Origin: DAIPKP01 sp964539095
GTDB taxonomy: Bacteria > Synergistota > Synergistia > Synergistales > Aminiphilaceae
Assembly: GCA_964539095.1 (NCBI GenBank)
Contig: CAZIFL010000004.1
Coordinates: 1-64,000, forward strand
Direction of reading: 5' to 3'
DNA: 64,000 bases
This document shows, in pieces, positions 1 to 8,397 of the stretch. Position 1 is the first letter of the stretch; every line of letters begins with the position of its first letter. The notes beneath the pieces are model-generated. The model saw nothing but the letters and a program-made list of their open reading frames with translations, was not told the origin of the DNA and made no database searches. Both the position numbers and the translations under genes were made by a program.

Positions 1-885
1 GAGAGCCAGTACGACATGCTCCGCCGGCTGGAGTTGCCCTATGAGGCACAAAAAACCCTTCTGGAATACTGTGGGGAACGCAAGATCGACTTTCTCTCCA
101 CCCCCTTCGATGAAGAGAGCCTGGACTTTCTGACGGATGAGCTGGGGTTGCAAACCATCAAGCTCGCTTCCGGAGAGGTTACCAACGCCCCGCTCCTGCT
201 CCGCACCGCGCAAAAAGGGGTTTCTCTTATTCTCTCCACCGGCATGAGCACTCTCGGGGAGGTGGAAACCGCCCTCTCCTGTCTTGCCTTCGGATATCTG
301 AAAAAAGAAGGAACTCCTTCCCGTGAAGCCTTTTTGAAAGCCTATGCTTCCCCCGAAGGAAGAGAGATCCTGGAAAATCAGGTTACCCTGTTGCACTGCA
401 CCTCGGAATATCCCGCTCCCCTGGAGGATGTGCATCTTCGCTCCATGCTCACCATGAGGGAGGCCTTCGGTCTTCGGGTGGGATACTCCGATCATACCGA
501 GGGGATAGCGGTCTCTATAGCGGCGGCAGCTCTGGGAGCTTCGGTGCTGGAAAAACACTTCACCTTGGATCGCGCCCTTCCCGGACCAGATCACAAAGCC
601 TCTCTGGAGCCCGGAGAACTCGCAGAACTCGTGCGCTCGGTTCGCCAGGTGGAAAAAGCTCTCGGGGAAAGCCGCAAGGTTCCCTCCCCTTCGGAGTGGG
701 AGAACCGAAGTGTGGTCCGCAAAAGCCTGGTGGCAAAGTGCTCCATATCCAAGGGAGAGCCCTTTACATCCGAAAATCTAACCTGCAAACGTCCGGGAAA
801 AGGAATTTCTCCCTTCGATCTGTGGCGCTTTATCGGTAAAGTGGCCCTGAGAGAGTATCAAGAGGATGAACCTCTTGGTGAGTAA
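1..885 (+). CDS. neuB: N-acetylneuraminate synthase family protein (5'-partial)
   Basis: Condenses phosphoenolpyruvate with an N-acetylated hexose to make a nonulosonic (sialic, legionaminic or similar) acid in the cytosol. The reading frame is open from base 1, so the start and about 50-60 residues lie outside the window; the ATG at 16 is internal. Visible motifs are FLSTPFDEESLDFL, KLASGEVTNAPLL and LSTGMSTLGEVE in the TIM barrel, the SDHTEG and EKHFTLDR...PGPDHKASLEP signatures, and a C-terminal SAF (antifreeze-like) domain with RPGKGISP. It overlaps the downstream neuD-like gene by 20 bases, implying co-transcription. The exact sugar product cannot be told from sequence. A second, damaged copy lies at 6984-7899. 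Confidence 0.93.
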   Translation, partial: ESQYDMLRRLELPYEAQKTLLEYCGERKIDFLSTPFDEESLDFLTDELGLQTIKLASGEVTNAPLLLRTAQKGVSLILSTGMSTLGEVETALSCLAFGYLKKEGTPSREAFLKAYASPEGREILENQVTLLHCTSEYPAPLEDVHLRSMLTMREAFGLRVGYSDHTEGIAVSIAAAALGASVLEKHFTLDRALPGPDHKASLEPGELAELVRSVRQVEKALGESRKVPSPSEWENRSVVRKSLVAKCSISKGEPFTSENLTCKRPGKGISPFDLWRFIGKVALREYQEDEPLGE

Positions 886-1573
886 AAAACCTTTGGAACA
901 CCCTCGGCTTGGCCCTACCCTTGAGCTTGAAGATGTGCAGACTCTTCTTCTTGGCGCAGGAGGGCACGCCTCGGTGCTGCATGATATGCTCCTTACCCTC
1001 GGGGATCCTCCGAAAGGGGTTATTGATGCAACTCTGGAGCCCGGAACAACCTGGGAGGGGCTTCCTGTTTTGGGGGATGATGATCTGCTTGCCACCTTTT
1101 CGCCGGAGGAATTTGCTCTCGTAAACGGCCTCGGAGCCAGCCCGAACTGTATTCCTCGAAACAGGCTCTATGAGCGTTTTCGGAAACAAGGATTTTCCTT
1201 TCCTCCTCTGGTACATCCCTCGGCGGTGCTTGCCCATAGCGTGGTGCTCCATCCGGGATGCCAGATCATGGCGGGAGCTATCCTCCAAAGCGGCGTTACA
1301 GTGGGAGAAAACAGCGTGATCAACACAAGGGCCAGTGTTGATCATCACTGTCATATAGCTTCGGGAGCCTTCATAAGCCCCGGAGCGGTGCTCTGCGGCA
1401 ACGTCTCCATAGGAGAGGGGGCCTTCATCGGAGCCGGAGCGGTGCTGCTTCCGGACATTTCCGTAGGAGCCGGAGCCGTGGTAGGGGCGGGATCGGTGGT
1501 TCTGAAAGATGTGGGGGAAAACTCAACAGTTGTGGGAAATCCAGCAAAAATCTTAGGTTCTTCTGTTTTTTGA
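866..1573 (+). CDS. NeuD/PglD-family sugar O/N-acyltransferase
   Basis: 235 residues. The N-terminal part carries a small Rossmann-like motif, LLLGAGGHASVLHDML (about residues 29-44), typical of NeuD/PglD proteins. The C-terminal two thirds is a left-handed beta-helix of hexapeptide repeats (VTVGENSVINTRASVDHHC to the end) with the VDHHC active-site histidine region and a closing VVGNPAKIL. The family acetylates sialic acids or amino-sugar precursors with acetyl-CoA. The chosen ATG overlaps neuB; a GTG at 878 is an alternative and would shorten a 20-residue leader ahead of the usual NeuD start. Position directly after neuB fits a role in acylating the nonulosonic acid or its precursor. Confidence 0.85.
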   Translation: MNLLVSKKPLEHPRLGPTLELEDVQTLLLGAGGHASVLHDMLLTLGDPPKGVIDATLEPGTTWEGLPVLGDDDLLATFSPEEFALVNGLGASPNCIPRNRLYERFRKQGFSFPPLVHPSAVLAHSVVLHPGCQIMAGAILQSGVTVGENSVINTRASVDHHCHIASGAFISPGAVLCGNVSIGEGAFIGAGAVLLPDISVGAGAVVGAGSVVLKDVGENSTVVGNPAKILGSSVF

Positions 1574-1669
1574 GATGAGGAGCAAAAGGCTAAAAAATGC
1601 GGTAAAACACCGGCGAAGAGAACCTTTTCCCAAGCCGAAGTTATTACTGAAAGGATTAAAGGTACTGCC

Positions 1670-2389
1670 ATGATCGAAGGAAAAAAGGTACTTGCTCTTG
1701 TCCCAGCTAGAGCGGGGAGCAGGGGGTTGCCCGGAAAGAACATAAGACCTTTTTGTGGAAAACCCTTGCTCTTGTGGAGCGTGGAGCATGGGCTCGCCTC
1801 CTCCTATGTTGATAACGTAGTGGTCTCTACAGATTCCCGGGAGTTCGCAGAAATTGCCAAAAAGGGGGGTGCTGAGGTGCCCTTTTTCCGTCCCGAGTAC
1901 CTTGCTTCGGATACCGCTGCAAGCATTGATGTTATGCTTCATGCGGTGGATTTTTTAGAAGCCCGGGGAGATCTGTACGATATTCTCGTGCTTCTAGAAC
2001 CCACATCGCCCCTTCGTAAACCCGAAGATATAGATAAAGCTCTGGAAGCCTTATGCAGTCATCCCCATGCGGAAAGCATAGTGGCAATCTCTTTAACTGA
2101 AGGGCAGCACCCTGTATTTCTTATGCACAAAATGCAAAATGACTTTCTGCAGTCCTACAAAGCTGATTTTCGTGCTCTGCGAAGGCAGGAGATACCGCCT
2201 CTCTATTTTCTTACAGGAACTGTATATGCAAGCTTTATAGATTCTCTGAGGAGAAACCGGGGTTTTTGCCATGATAAAACCCTGGGCTATGAAGTTCCTA
2301 AAAATCAATCTTTTGAGATTGATGATGCGGATGACTTCATTATCTGTGAAGCTCTTCTTAAAGCTCGACAGAGAGAAGATCATGCATAG
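1670..2389 (+). CDS. neuA: Acylneuraminate (nonulosonate) cytidylyltransferase
   Basis: 239 residues, normal for the family. Activates the nonulosonic acid with CTP to the CMP-sugar used by glycosyltransferases. The signature LVPARAGSRGLPGKN near the N terminus is the CTP-binding loop; VVVSTDSREFAEIA and LEPTSPLRKPEDID are the other conserved blocks, and the C terminus has the FEIDDADDF metal/dimer motif. It lies 96 bases after the neuD-like gene and just ahead of a hexapeptide protein. Relatives are NeuA, PtmB/LegF and PseF; the specific sugar is not decidable from sequence. Confidence 0.92.
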   Translation: MIEGKKVLALVPARAGSRGLPGKNIRPFCGKPLLLWSVEHGLASSYVDNVVVSTDSREFAEIAKKGGAEVPFFRPEYLASDTAASIDVMLHAVDFLEARGDLYDILVLLEPTSPLRKPEDIDKALEALCSHPHAESIVAISLTEGQHPVFLMHKMQNDFLQSYKADFRALRRQEIPPLYFLTGTVYASFIDSLRRNRGFCHDKTLGYEVPKNQSFEIDDADDFIICEALLKARQREDHA

Positions 2390-2421
2390 ATGCTTTCGTG
2401 CCGATAAAGGAGGGTGAGAGG

Positions 2422-3090
2422 GTGCTACTTAACGAGAAACAACAGAAGGATCTTTCTCTTTACGTGGCTTCACAACTTAACATGTTTTTCCCTGATGGAA
2501 ATGTTGTCAGCCCCGATCTCTTTATGGCTGTTTTCTCCCAAACTCTCGAACGTGTGGAATACTGCTTTTCTCATATAGCGGATCGGTATTTCTTTGACGG
2601 CGAGAGGGTTCTTTTCAGCCACCTTCATGGGGATCAGTATGGCATGTTTCTTTACTTCCTTTCGAATACCCTTTATCGGGAGGGGGAAGACCCCGCTGTC
2701 TGTTCCAAGCTCTTTGCTTTAAACAAGGCTCTTCACGGCGTGGATGCCTTTTATGAGGTGGCTCTGCCGGATATTTTCCGGTGGGTTCATCCCCTGGGAA
2801 CGGTTCTCGGCAGAGGGGAGTACAGCGACTTTTTTCTTGTCTACCAGCGGTGCGGTATCGGAGCCAATCATGGGGTATATCCCAAACTGGGAGCGTTCTG
2901 TTCCATGCATCCCGGAAGCAGCGTTTTGGGAAACTGCTCCATGGGGGATCATTGCGAACTTGGGGCGGAATCTTTGGTGCTGGACATGTCCCTTCCCGAA
3001 GGAACCCTCTACGTAGGGACTCCGGGAAACTATAGAACATTTCCTCGAAAGGGAAATACTTCCCCCTGGAGGATATCTGAGGGCAAATGA
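2422..3090 (+). CDS. Hexapeptide-repeat protein, serine-acetyltransferase-like
   Basis: About 222 residues. An N-terminal helical half (residues 1-120, rich in Phe and Tyr) precedes a C-terminal left-handed beta-helix with GIGANHGVYPKLGAFCSMHPGS and NCSMGDHCELGAESLV repeats, closing with VGTPGNYR. The organisation recalls serine O-acetyltransferases and other hexapeptide acyltransferases. I chose the GTG at 2422 because AAAGGAGGG lies seven bases upstream; an upstream GTG at 2398 has no ribosome site. Located between neuA and an aminotransferase, it is probably a second acyl-transfer step or a structural relative in the same sugar pathway. The substrate is unknown. Confidence 0.7.
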   Translation: MLLNEKQQKDLSLYVASQLNMFFPDGNVVSPDLFMAVFSQTLERVEYCFSHIADRYFFDGERVLFSHLHGDQYGMFLYFLSNTLYREGEDPAVCSKLFALNKALHGVDAFYEVALPDIFRWVHPLGTVLGRGEYSDFFLVYQRCGIGANHGVYPKLGAFCSMHPGSSVLGNCSMGDHCELGAESLVLDMSLPEGTLYVGTPGNYRTFPRKGNTSPWRISEGK

Positions 3091-3106
3091 TTATGTTGCC
3101 TTTTCT

Positions 3107-4423
3107 ATGGAGAGGAGAACGATAAGAGTGGAAGAGTACACTCGTCGGCTGCAGCGTGTTATTCCTGGAGGTGCCCATACCTATTCACGAGGGGCGGATC
3201 AGTACCCTTCGAATGCTCCTGCAATTCTTGAGCGGGGGAAGGGAGCCTATGTTTTCGATCCTGAAGGAAACCGATACCTTGATTATGGCATGGCCCTGCG
3301 GGCGGTCAATGTGGGGTATGCAGAAGATGAAATTGATGAGGCTGCCTTGCGGCAGATGCGGAAGGGAAACAATCTGACCCGCCCTTCCCTCATCGAGTTA
3401 GAGGCGGCGGAGCTTCTGGTGGATCTCATTGATTCTGTTGACATGGTGAAGTTTACAAAAAATGGCTCCACCTCGGTTACTGCAGCGGTAAAGCTCGCCC
3501 GGGCTTACACGGGAAGGGATATCATCGTTCGCTGTGCGGAACACCCCTTTTTTTCCTACGATGATTGGTTTATCGGTTCAACCGCCATACCAAAAGGGAT
3601 CCCCGAGTCCACCATGGAGTTTACCAAACTCTTTCATTATAACGATATACGTTCCCTGGAATCTCTGATTGCTCAGTATCCCCAGCAAATTGCCTGTGTG
3701 GTGCTGGAGCCTGCCACCACAGAGGAGCCGAAGGATAACTTTCTGCAGAAGGTGAAGACCCTCTGCGAAAAACATGGTATCGTTTTTATCCTTGATGAGA
3801 TGATCACGGGCTTCCGTTGGCATCTTAAAGGGGCTCAGCACTACTACGGCGTAACTCCTGATCTCTGTGCCTTCGGTAAGGCCATGGCCAACGGATATTC
3901 CGTGTCGTGTATTGCGGGACGTAGGGAGATTATGGAACTTGGCAGTATTGAGAAGGAGGGGCAGGAGCGCCTTTTTCTTCTCTCCACAACCCATGGGGGC
4001 GAAATGGCGGGGTTGGGTGCCTTCGTGGAGACCATCCCCTTTATTCAGAAAAACAAGGTTATTGAGCACCTTTGGGACTATGGAAAAAAGCTTATGACCA
4101 TGATAGAACGCCTTGCGGTTTCTCATGGTGTGGCGGAGAGTTTTACCGTGTGCGGGGTGCCCTGCTCTCCCAATTATCTTACCCTTGATCTTGAGGGTAA
4201 CTCCTCCTTGCCTTTGCGTACGCTTTTTTCTCAGGAGATGCTGCGAAACGGGGTTCTCATGCCTTGGATTGCCCTCTCCTGGCGACATGGGGAGAGAGAG
4301 CTGGAGATCACCGAGGAGGCCCTGAATCAGACTTTTTCGGTGTACAAAAAGGCTTTGGAAGATGGGGTGGAGAAGCACCTCAAAGGCCCCGTTATCAAGC
4401 CGGTTTTCCGGAAGTACAACTGA
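3107..4423 (+). CDS. Class III (GSA-like) PLP aminotransferase
   Basis: 438 residues, related to glutamate-1-semialdehyde aminomutases. Early motif RVIPGGAHTYSRG matches the GSA-aminotransferase opening; LDYGMALRAVNVGY, KNGSTSVTAAVKLAR, FILDEMITGFR (Asp contacting the PLP ring) and FGKAMANGYS (Schiff-base Lys) follow in order, then STTHGGE. A GTG at 3128 with AGAGGAG upstream is an alternative start. True GSA aminomutase belongs to haem synthesis; here the neighbours (neuA, SDR, CBS-nucleotidyltransferase) point to amination of a keto-sugar. Class III enzymes are unusual in this role, which in legionaminic and pseudaminic pathways is filled by DegT/DnrJ-type enzymes. The function is inferred from context only. 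Confidence 0.8.
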   Translation: MERRTIRVEEYTRRLQRVIPGGAHTYSRGADQYPSNAPAILERGKGAYVFDPEGNRYLDYGMALRAVNVGYAEDEIDEAALRQMRKGNNLTRPSLIELEAAELLVDLIDSVDMVKFTKNGSTSVTAAVKLARAYTGRDIIVRCAEHPFFSYDDWFIGSTAIPKGIPESTMEFTKLFHYNDIRSLESLIAQYPQQIACVVLEPATTEEPKDNFLQKVKTLCEKHGIVFILDEMITGFRWHLKGAQHYYGVTPDLCAFGKAMANGYSVSCIAGRREIMELGSIEKEGQERLFLLSTTHGGEMAGLGAFVETIPFIQKNKVIEHLWDYGKKLMTMIERLAVSHGVAESFTVCGVPCSPNYLTLDLEGNSSLPLRTLFSQEMLRNGVLMPWIALSWRHGERELEITEEALNQTFSVYKKALEDGVEKHLKGPVIKPVFRKYN

Positions 4424-4436
4424 CGAGGGGGGCAGG

Positions 4437-5237
4437 ATGTTAGAAAAACAGACCGACTCTCCTGAACACCTGCTCAAGGGGAAACATATTGTCGTCACCG
4501 GCGGTGCGGGACTTTTAGGAAAAACTTTTTGCCGGACCATTACGGAGCATGGAGGCACCGTAATCGTGGCAGATGTGCATCACGAAGCGGCGGCCTCTGT
4601 GGCAGCGGAGTTGAATGCCTCCCGCGGGGGATGCGCTACACCATTTCTTCTGGATATCACAAGCGAGGAGTCTGTACAGAAACTCCTGATCTTCCTGGGG
4701 GAACGCTTTGATCATCTGGATGCGCTGGTGAACAATGCGTACCCCCGCAATGCACACTACGGAAGAGCCCTTGAAGATGTTGCCTACAAAGACTTTTGTG
4801 AAAACCTCTCCCTGCACCTTGGGGGGTACTTTTTGACGGCCCAGCAGTTTGCTCTTTTTTTCAAAGCCCAGGGATATGGAAATATTGTAAACATGGGTTC
4901 CATCTACGGAGTAATGGCTCCTCGCTTCTCCGTATATTACGATACACCTATGACCATGCCTCCAGAATATGCGGCCATCAAGGCGGGGATTCTGCATCTG
5001 ACACGGTACTTTGCCCAGTATTTCAAAAAAGATAACATCCGGGTAAATGCCCTGAGCCCCGGAGGTATCGAAGATAACCAGCCCGAGAGCTTCCTTGAGG
5101 CGTATGGTTCTTTTTGCGGCACCAGAGGGATGTTAGCTCCCCAGGACATTACGGGAGCGCTGATCTTTCTCCTCTCCGACGCTTCCTGCTTTATGACGGG
5201 GCAGAATGTTATTGTGGATGATGGGTTTTCGCTCTGA
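4437..5237 (+). CDS. Short-chain dehydrogenase/reductase (PtmA-like)
   Basis: 266 residues. Classical SDR: glycine-rich dinucleotide motif TGGAGLLGKTF near residue 22, NNAYPRN (the NNAG equivalent), catalytic Ser in MGSIYG, and Tyr/Lys in PPEYAAIKAG, then ALSPGGI and a C-terminal MTGQNVIVDDGFSL. The ATG at 4437 follows a GAGGGGGGCAGG ribosome site and starts 13 bases after the aminotransferase. Proteins of this type occur beside CBS-nucleotidyltransferases in legionaminic-acid and flagellin-modification loci (PtmA). The oxidised substrate is probably a sugar intermediate, but this rests on neighbourhood. Confidence 0.85.
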   Translation: MLEKQTDSPEHLLKGKHIVVTGGAGLLGKTFCRTITEHGGTVIVADVHHEAAASVAAELNASRGGCATPFLLDITSEESVQKLLIFLGERFDHLDALVNNAYPRNAHYGRALEDVAYKDFCENLSLHLGGYFLTAQQFALFFKAQGYGNIVNMGSIYGVMAPRFSVYYDTPMTMPPEYAAIKAGILHLTRYFAQYFKKDNIRVNALSPGGIEDNQPESFLEAYGSFCGTRGMLAPQDITGALIFLLSDASCFMTGQNVIVDDGFSL

Positions 5238-5299
5238 AATCAGTATGCAGGTGTGCAAGAGTATCATGCCAGCCAGTAGAGAGAGATGAGGTGACATCA

Positions 5300-6355
5300 A
5301 TGAAACACTTTGCAAAGCGAAGAAATGTAAAGGATATTCTTATTTCTCAGGCCCATACTATCATGGAGGCCGTGCAAATACTTAATCAGACATCCTCTCA
5401 AATCCTTTTTGTAATAGATGAGGGTGGTGTCTTGCACGGAGCCCTTGCAGACGGCGATGTCCGGCGGGCAATTCTGGAGGGAAAGGATCTTTCCTCTTCC
5501 ATTCAGGGGGTCTATAACTCCCAGCCTAAGAGTATTTCCTCGCACTCTCTGGAAGCTGCCAGAGAGATCATGGAAACCTATGGCATAAGTCGAGTGCCCG
5601 TGGTAAACAGAAAAAATCAACCCGTCTCGGTAGTCTATCTGGAAGATGTGCTCTCTGCGGAAGATAAAGCCGAAAGCAGAAGCAACAAAGTTGTCATTAT
5701 GGCCGGAGGAAAAGGTACAAGGTTGGATCCTATTACGAGGATCGTCCCCAAGCCCCTTTTGCCGATTGGTGATAAGCCCATGCTGGAACTGATTATGGAA
5801 TCCTTCGCAGAGCGGGGATTTTCTGATTTCTTGCTCTCCATAAATTACAGGAAAGATTTTATTAAAACATATCTGGCAGAACGGAGTGATCTCCCCTTCT
5901 CCATCTCCTGCATTGAAGAAGAGTCTTTTCTCGGAACTGCAGGAAGCCTTGCACTGATGCGAGAGTATTTGAAAGAGACCTTCTTCGTAAGCAACTGCGA
6001 TATCCTGGTGGATGTAAATTACGCTTCGGCTTTGGAATTTCATCTTGAGAATGAGTGTCTGTTTACCATTGTAGGGGCCTTGAAAAAAATTAACGTCCCT
6101 TATGGGGTGATCCACCTCAAGGATGGTGACTTCGACAGGGTGGAAGAAAAGCCCGACGTTCCTCTGATCGTTAATACCGGGGTCTACCTCTTGGAGCCGG
6201 AATGTATTGATATGATCCAAGAGGGAGAAAAGATTGATATGACCGATCTCATCGAAAGAATACGGAACCGGGGTGGGAAGGTCGGAGTTTTTCCTGTGCA
6301 CCGCAAATGGATTGATATCGGCCAGTGGGGAGAGTATAAGCGAGTTTTGGAGTGA
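5300..6355 (+). CDS. CBS-domain nucleotidyltransferase (PtmE-like)
   Basis: 351 residues. Two CBS motifs occupy about residues 1-120 (LFVIDEGGVLHGALADGDVRR; SRVPVVNRKNQPVSVV). A nucleotidyltransferase of the GDP-mannose/UDP-GlcNAc pyrophosphorylase fold follows: VVIMAGGKGTRLDPIT, PKPLLPIGDKPMLE, SNCDILVDVNYA, and a C-terminal IDIGQWGEY. This matches PtmE, which makes GDP-glucosamine in the Campylobacter legionaminic-acid route. The ATG at 5300 sits five bases after GAGGTGA; an in-frame GTG at 5291 overlaps that site and is unlikely. Together with the SDR it is the best hint that the pathway is legionaminic-like and starts from a GDP-linked sugar. Confidence 0.85.
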   Translation: MKHFAKRRNVKDILISQAHTIMEAVQILNQTSSQILFVIDEGGVLHGALADGDVRRAILEGKDLSSSIQGVYNSQPKSISSHSLEAAREIMETYGISRVPVVNRKNQPVSVVYLEDVLSAEDKAESRSNKVVIMAGGKGTRLDPITRIVPKPLLPIGDKPMLELIMESFAERGFSDFLLSINYRKDFIKTYLAERSDLPFSISCIEEESFLGTAGSLALMREYLKETFFVSNCDILVDVNYASALEFHLENECLFTIVGALKKINVPYGVIHLKDGDFDRVEEKPDVPLIVNTGVYLLEPECIDMIQEGEKIDMTDLIERIRNRGGKVGVFPVHRKWIDIGQWGEYKRVLE

Positions 6356-6526
6356 CGATTTTTCGGGACTTTTAGAGCTTGCCGGTAAGGACGCTCCCTC
6401 TTCAGCATTTTTGTAGAGGGGTGTGGGCATGTGGGGAATATCAAAATAGGGGAGAATTTCCAGGTGGCCCCCTCCTTTCAGAGAGAATGGAATATGTAAA
6501 ATGTGATCTGATGAGGTGATACCATC

Positions 6527-6997
6527 ATGGAGCAAACGCTTCGATGTCTTTGTGAACAAATAGAGGATCTCTATAAAAATGTGGAGAAGTGGCTGGAAAC
6601 CACGTCTCTGCAAACCACTCGTGAAGAGATTGAAATACATGAGGAGGCTTTTGGAGCGTATGGCGTCCCGGTGCTGATTATGCGAAACGGAGCGGATCGA
6701 CTGGTGGCAAAAATGGTTCTCGTAGGAGCCCACGTCATCGGAGCCCAGGGAAGAGTCAATCTCAAGGGGAGGCACGATGACGAAATACTTCTTTTTCTTA
6801 ACGATGGAGGCCCCACCATCGAAAGCGTGCTTGAAGACGGAGGTTCTGGTAAAGCCATAAAAACCCAGCTTTACAAGGGTGTAGAAGAGTCTGGATGGTA
6901 CTGGATTGAGGATAAGCGGCGTGGAAAAGCCCATAAAGTGAGTAGGGAGCTTTTTTTTGAACTCTTAGGGAGCGTATCGGATTATGTCCTCCAGTGA
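6527..6997 (+). CDS. Protein of unknown function in the nonulosonate cluster
   Basis: 156 residues, not recognised. It begins with an amphipathic helical stretch (residues 1-35), then a basic, glycine-containing middle (AHVIGAQGRVNLKGRHDDEILLF) and an aromatic C-terminal part (ESGWYWIEDKRRG). There is no signal peptide and no membrane segment. The ATG is well supported by GAGGTGAT eight bases upstream. It follows a 171-base gap after the PtmE-like gene and its last 14 bases overlap the start of the damaged second neuB. It could be a small binding or regulatory protein of the cluster; no function is claimed. Confidence 0.7.
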   Translation: MEQTLRCLCEQIEDLYKNVEKWLETTSLQTTREEIEIHEEAFGAYGVPVLIMRNGADRLVAKMVLVGAHVIGAQGRVNLKGRHDDEILLFLNDGGPTIESVLEDGGSGKAIKTQLYKGVEESGWYWIEDKRRGKAHKVSRELFFELLGSVSDYVLQ

Positions 6998-7899
6998 GGT
7001 TCTTGACGATATCTGGCATGTCTATCAAACTACCTTAAAGGGCAATTCCGACACTATAACCCCCCGGCATTCGGGATATGATAAGGATCTGCATACCCTT
7101 ATTGAGGAGATCGAAACCCCCCGGGAGTGGCTTCCGGAACTTGCCTCGTACTGTGAACAGAAGGGTATTCTCTTTTTCGCCACCCCCTTCGATGTTCAGG
7201 CGGTGGATGAACTGGATGAAGTAAGCTCCTTTTTTAAAGATCGCCTCCTTCGAACTGGTGGATCTTGAACTTCTGCGCTACTGCGCCCGTAAGGGAAAGC
7301 CTCTCATCGTCTCCACGGGATTAGCGAACACGGAGGAGATCGAACAGGCCTATCTCTGCTGCCGGAATGCGGGGAACGAGCAGGTGATTTTTCTGCAGTG
7401 TGCCTCCATGTATCCCTCCCCTCCTCATATTATGAACTTGCGCTCCATGGAGACGCTTCGAAAAGCCTTCGGTACCCCCGTGGGGCTTTCGGATCACACC
7501 CTGGGCATTCATATCAGCGTGGCGGCGGCGGCCATGGGAGCCTCGGTAATCGAAAAGCACGTTACCCTGGATCGCACTCTTCCCGGGCCGGATCATCCCT
7601 TTGCCATAGAGCCCGGAGAACTCAAGGAGATGGTGCGCCAGATCCGGGAGGTGGAGGCCGCTCTGGGGGATGGGCGTAAGCTCGGCCCCGCTCCGGAGGA
7701 AATGGAATTTTACACCAAGGCCCGCCGAAGCATCCACGCCGCTCAGGATATTCCCAAAGGAACGGTGCTCACCCGGGATATGCTCTGTATCAAGCGCCCG
7801 GGATACGGTATCTCCCCCCGGCATGTGGATATTTTGCCGGGACGTTCTGCCCTGCGGGATATCGAAGCGGACGAGTGGATTACCTGGGATATGGTTTGA
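6984..7899 (+). pseudogene. Second neuB/pseI-like synthase, 5'-truncated and frameshifted
   Basis: Two adjacent reading frames together encode a NeuB-family protein. The first (6984-7268) has PREWLPELASYCEQKGILFF and the start of the barrel; homology then jumps by one base at the run TTTTTTAAAG (about 7231-7240) into the frame that reads KIASFELVDLELLRYCA and continues to a normal end at 7899 with SDHTLG, EKHVTLDRTLPGPDH and the SAF motif RPGYGISP. A +1 base in the T/A run explains the break. The family's first 60 or so residues, which form the first barrel strands, are missing: a TAG at 6966 closes the frame upstream. Most likely a decaying paralogue of the neuB at the window start; a sequencing error could explain the frameshift but not the truncation. 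Confidence 0.85.
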
Positions 7900-7900
7900 C

Positions 7901-8368
7901 ATGAGTATTTTGAGAGAAGAACTTTTTTATCGGGACATTCTGGATGTTCCTCCAGATATTCAGGAATTGGTGCTTTTGTGGCGGAATAGTGATCACGTGC
8001 GAAAAAACATGCTTTCCTCAGAACTTATACCGAAACAGCGGCATGCTGATTGGCTGAAATTCCTGAAGAGCCATCCGGAGCGTCAGATCCTTCGGGTGGC
8101 TTTTTATCAAGAAACCCCCTTTGGCCTGCTTGCCTGGGCCTTCGAAGAGAAGGGTTTTCGGCGACTCTTTACTTCGGTGCTTGGGGACAACGCAAAGGCG
8201 ATTGCTCTTTACCTGGATTTTGGCTTTCACCTGGAAGGCCGTTTTGAAAAACATATCCGCCGGGAGTCCGGAGATTTGGTAGATTTGTATTGGTTAGCCT
8301 GTTTTAGAGATAACTGGAGCCTTGTTCAAGGGCAAGCATCGATGACACGTGGAATTATGAAGGAGTAA
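7901..8368 (+). pseudogene. PseH-like GNAT acetyltransferase with internal deletion
   Basis: 155 residues in an open frame, starting one base after the previous stop. The N-terminal half (LVLLWRNSDHVRKNML and ADWLKFLKSHP) and the C-terminal half (FTSVLGDNAKAIALYLDFGF, EGRFEKHIRRESGDLVD) match PseH, which N-acetylates the 4-amino sugar precursor of pseudaminic acid. Between TPFG (about residue 76) and LLAWAFEEKGF some 30-35 residues expected in the family are absent, including the segment with the G-x-G/A loop that holds the acetyl-CoA pyrophosphate. The reading frame is kept, but the product is probably inactive. It follows a broken synthase, so a pseudaminic-type branch may have been lost. 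Confidence 0.7.
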
Positions 8369-8393
8369 AACTCTCACCGCTGGTGAGAGTTTT
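8367..8393 (+). terminator. Rho-independent terminator of the nonulosonate cluster
   Basis: A 12-bp perfect stem (AAAACTCTCACC / GGTGAGAGTTTT) with a three-base loop starts at the stop codon of the PseH-like gene and ends in a T-run. It should close the long plus-strand transcript. Confidence 0.8.
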
Positions 8394-8397
8394 CCAT

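Noticed and set aside
5297..6934. 545-codon minus-strand frame opposite the PtmE-like gene
   Set aside because: Shadow frame; the plus-strand gene has clear motifs and a good ribosome site.
7228..7242. Programmed ribosomal frameshift at T6A3 in the second neuB
   Set aside because: The needed shift is +1, not the -1 favoured by T/A slippery runs, and the gene also lacks its N terminus, so decay or a base error is more likely.
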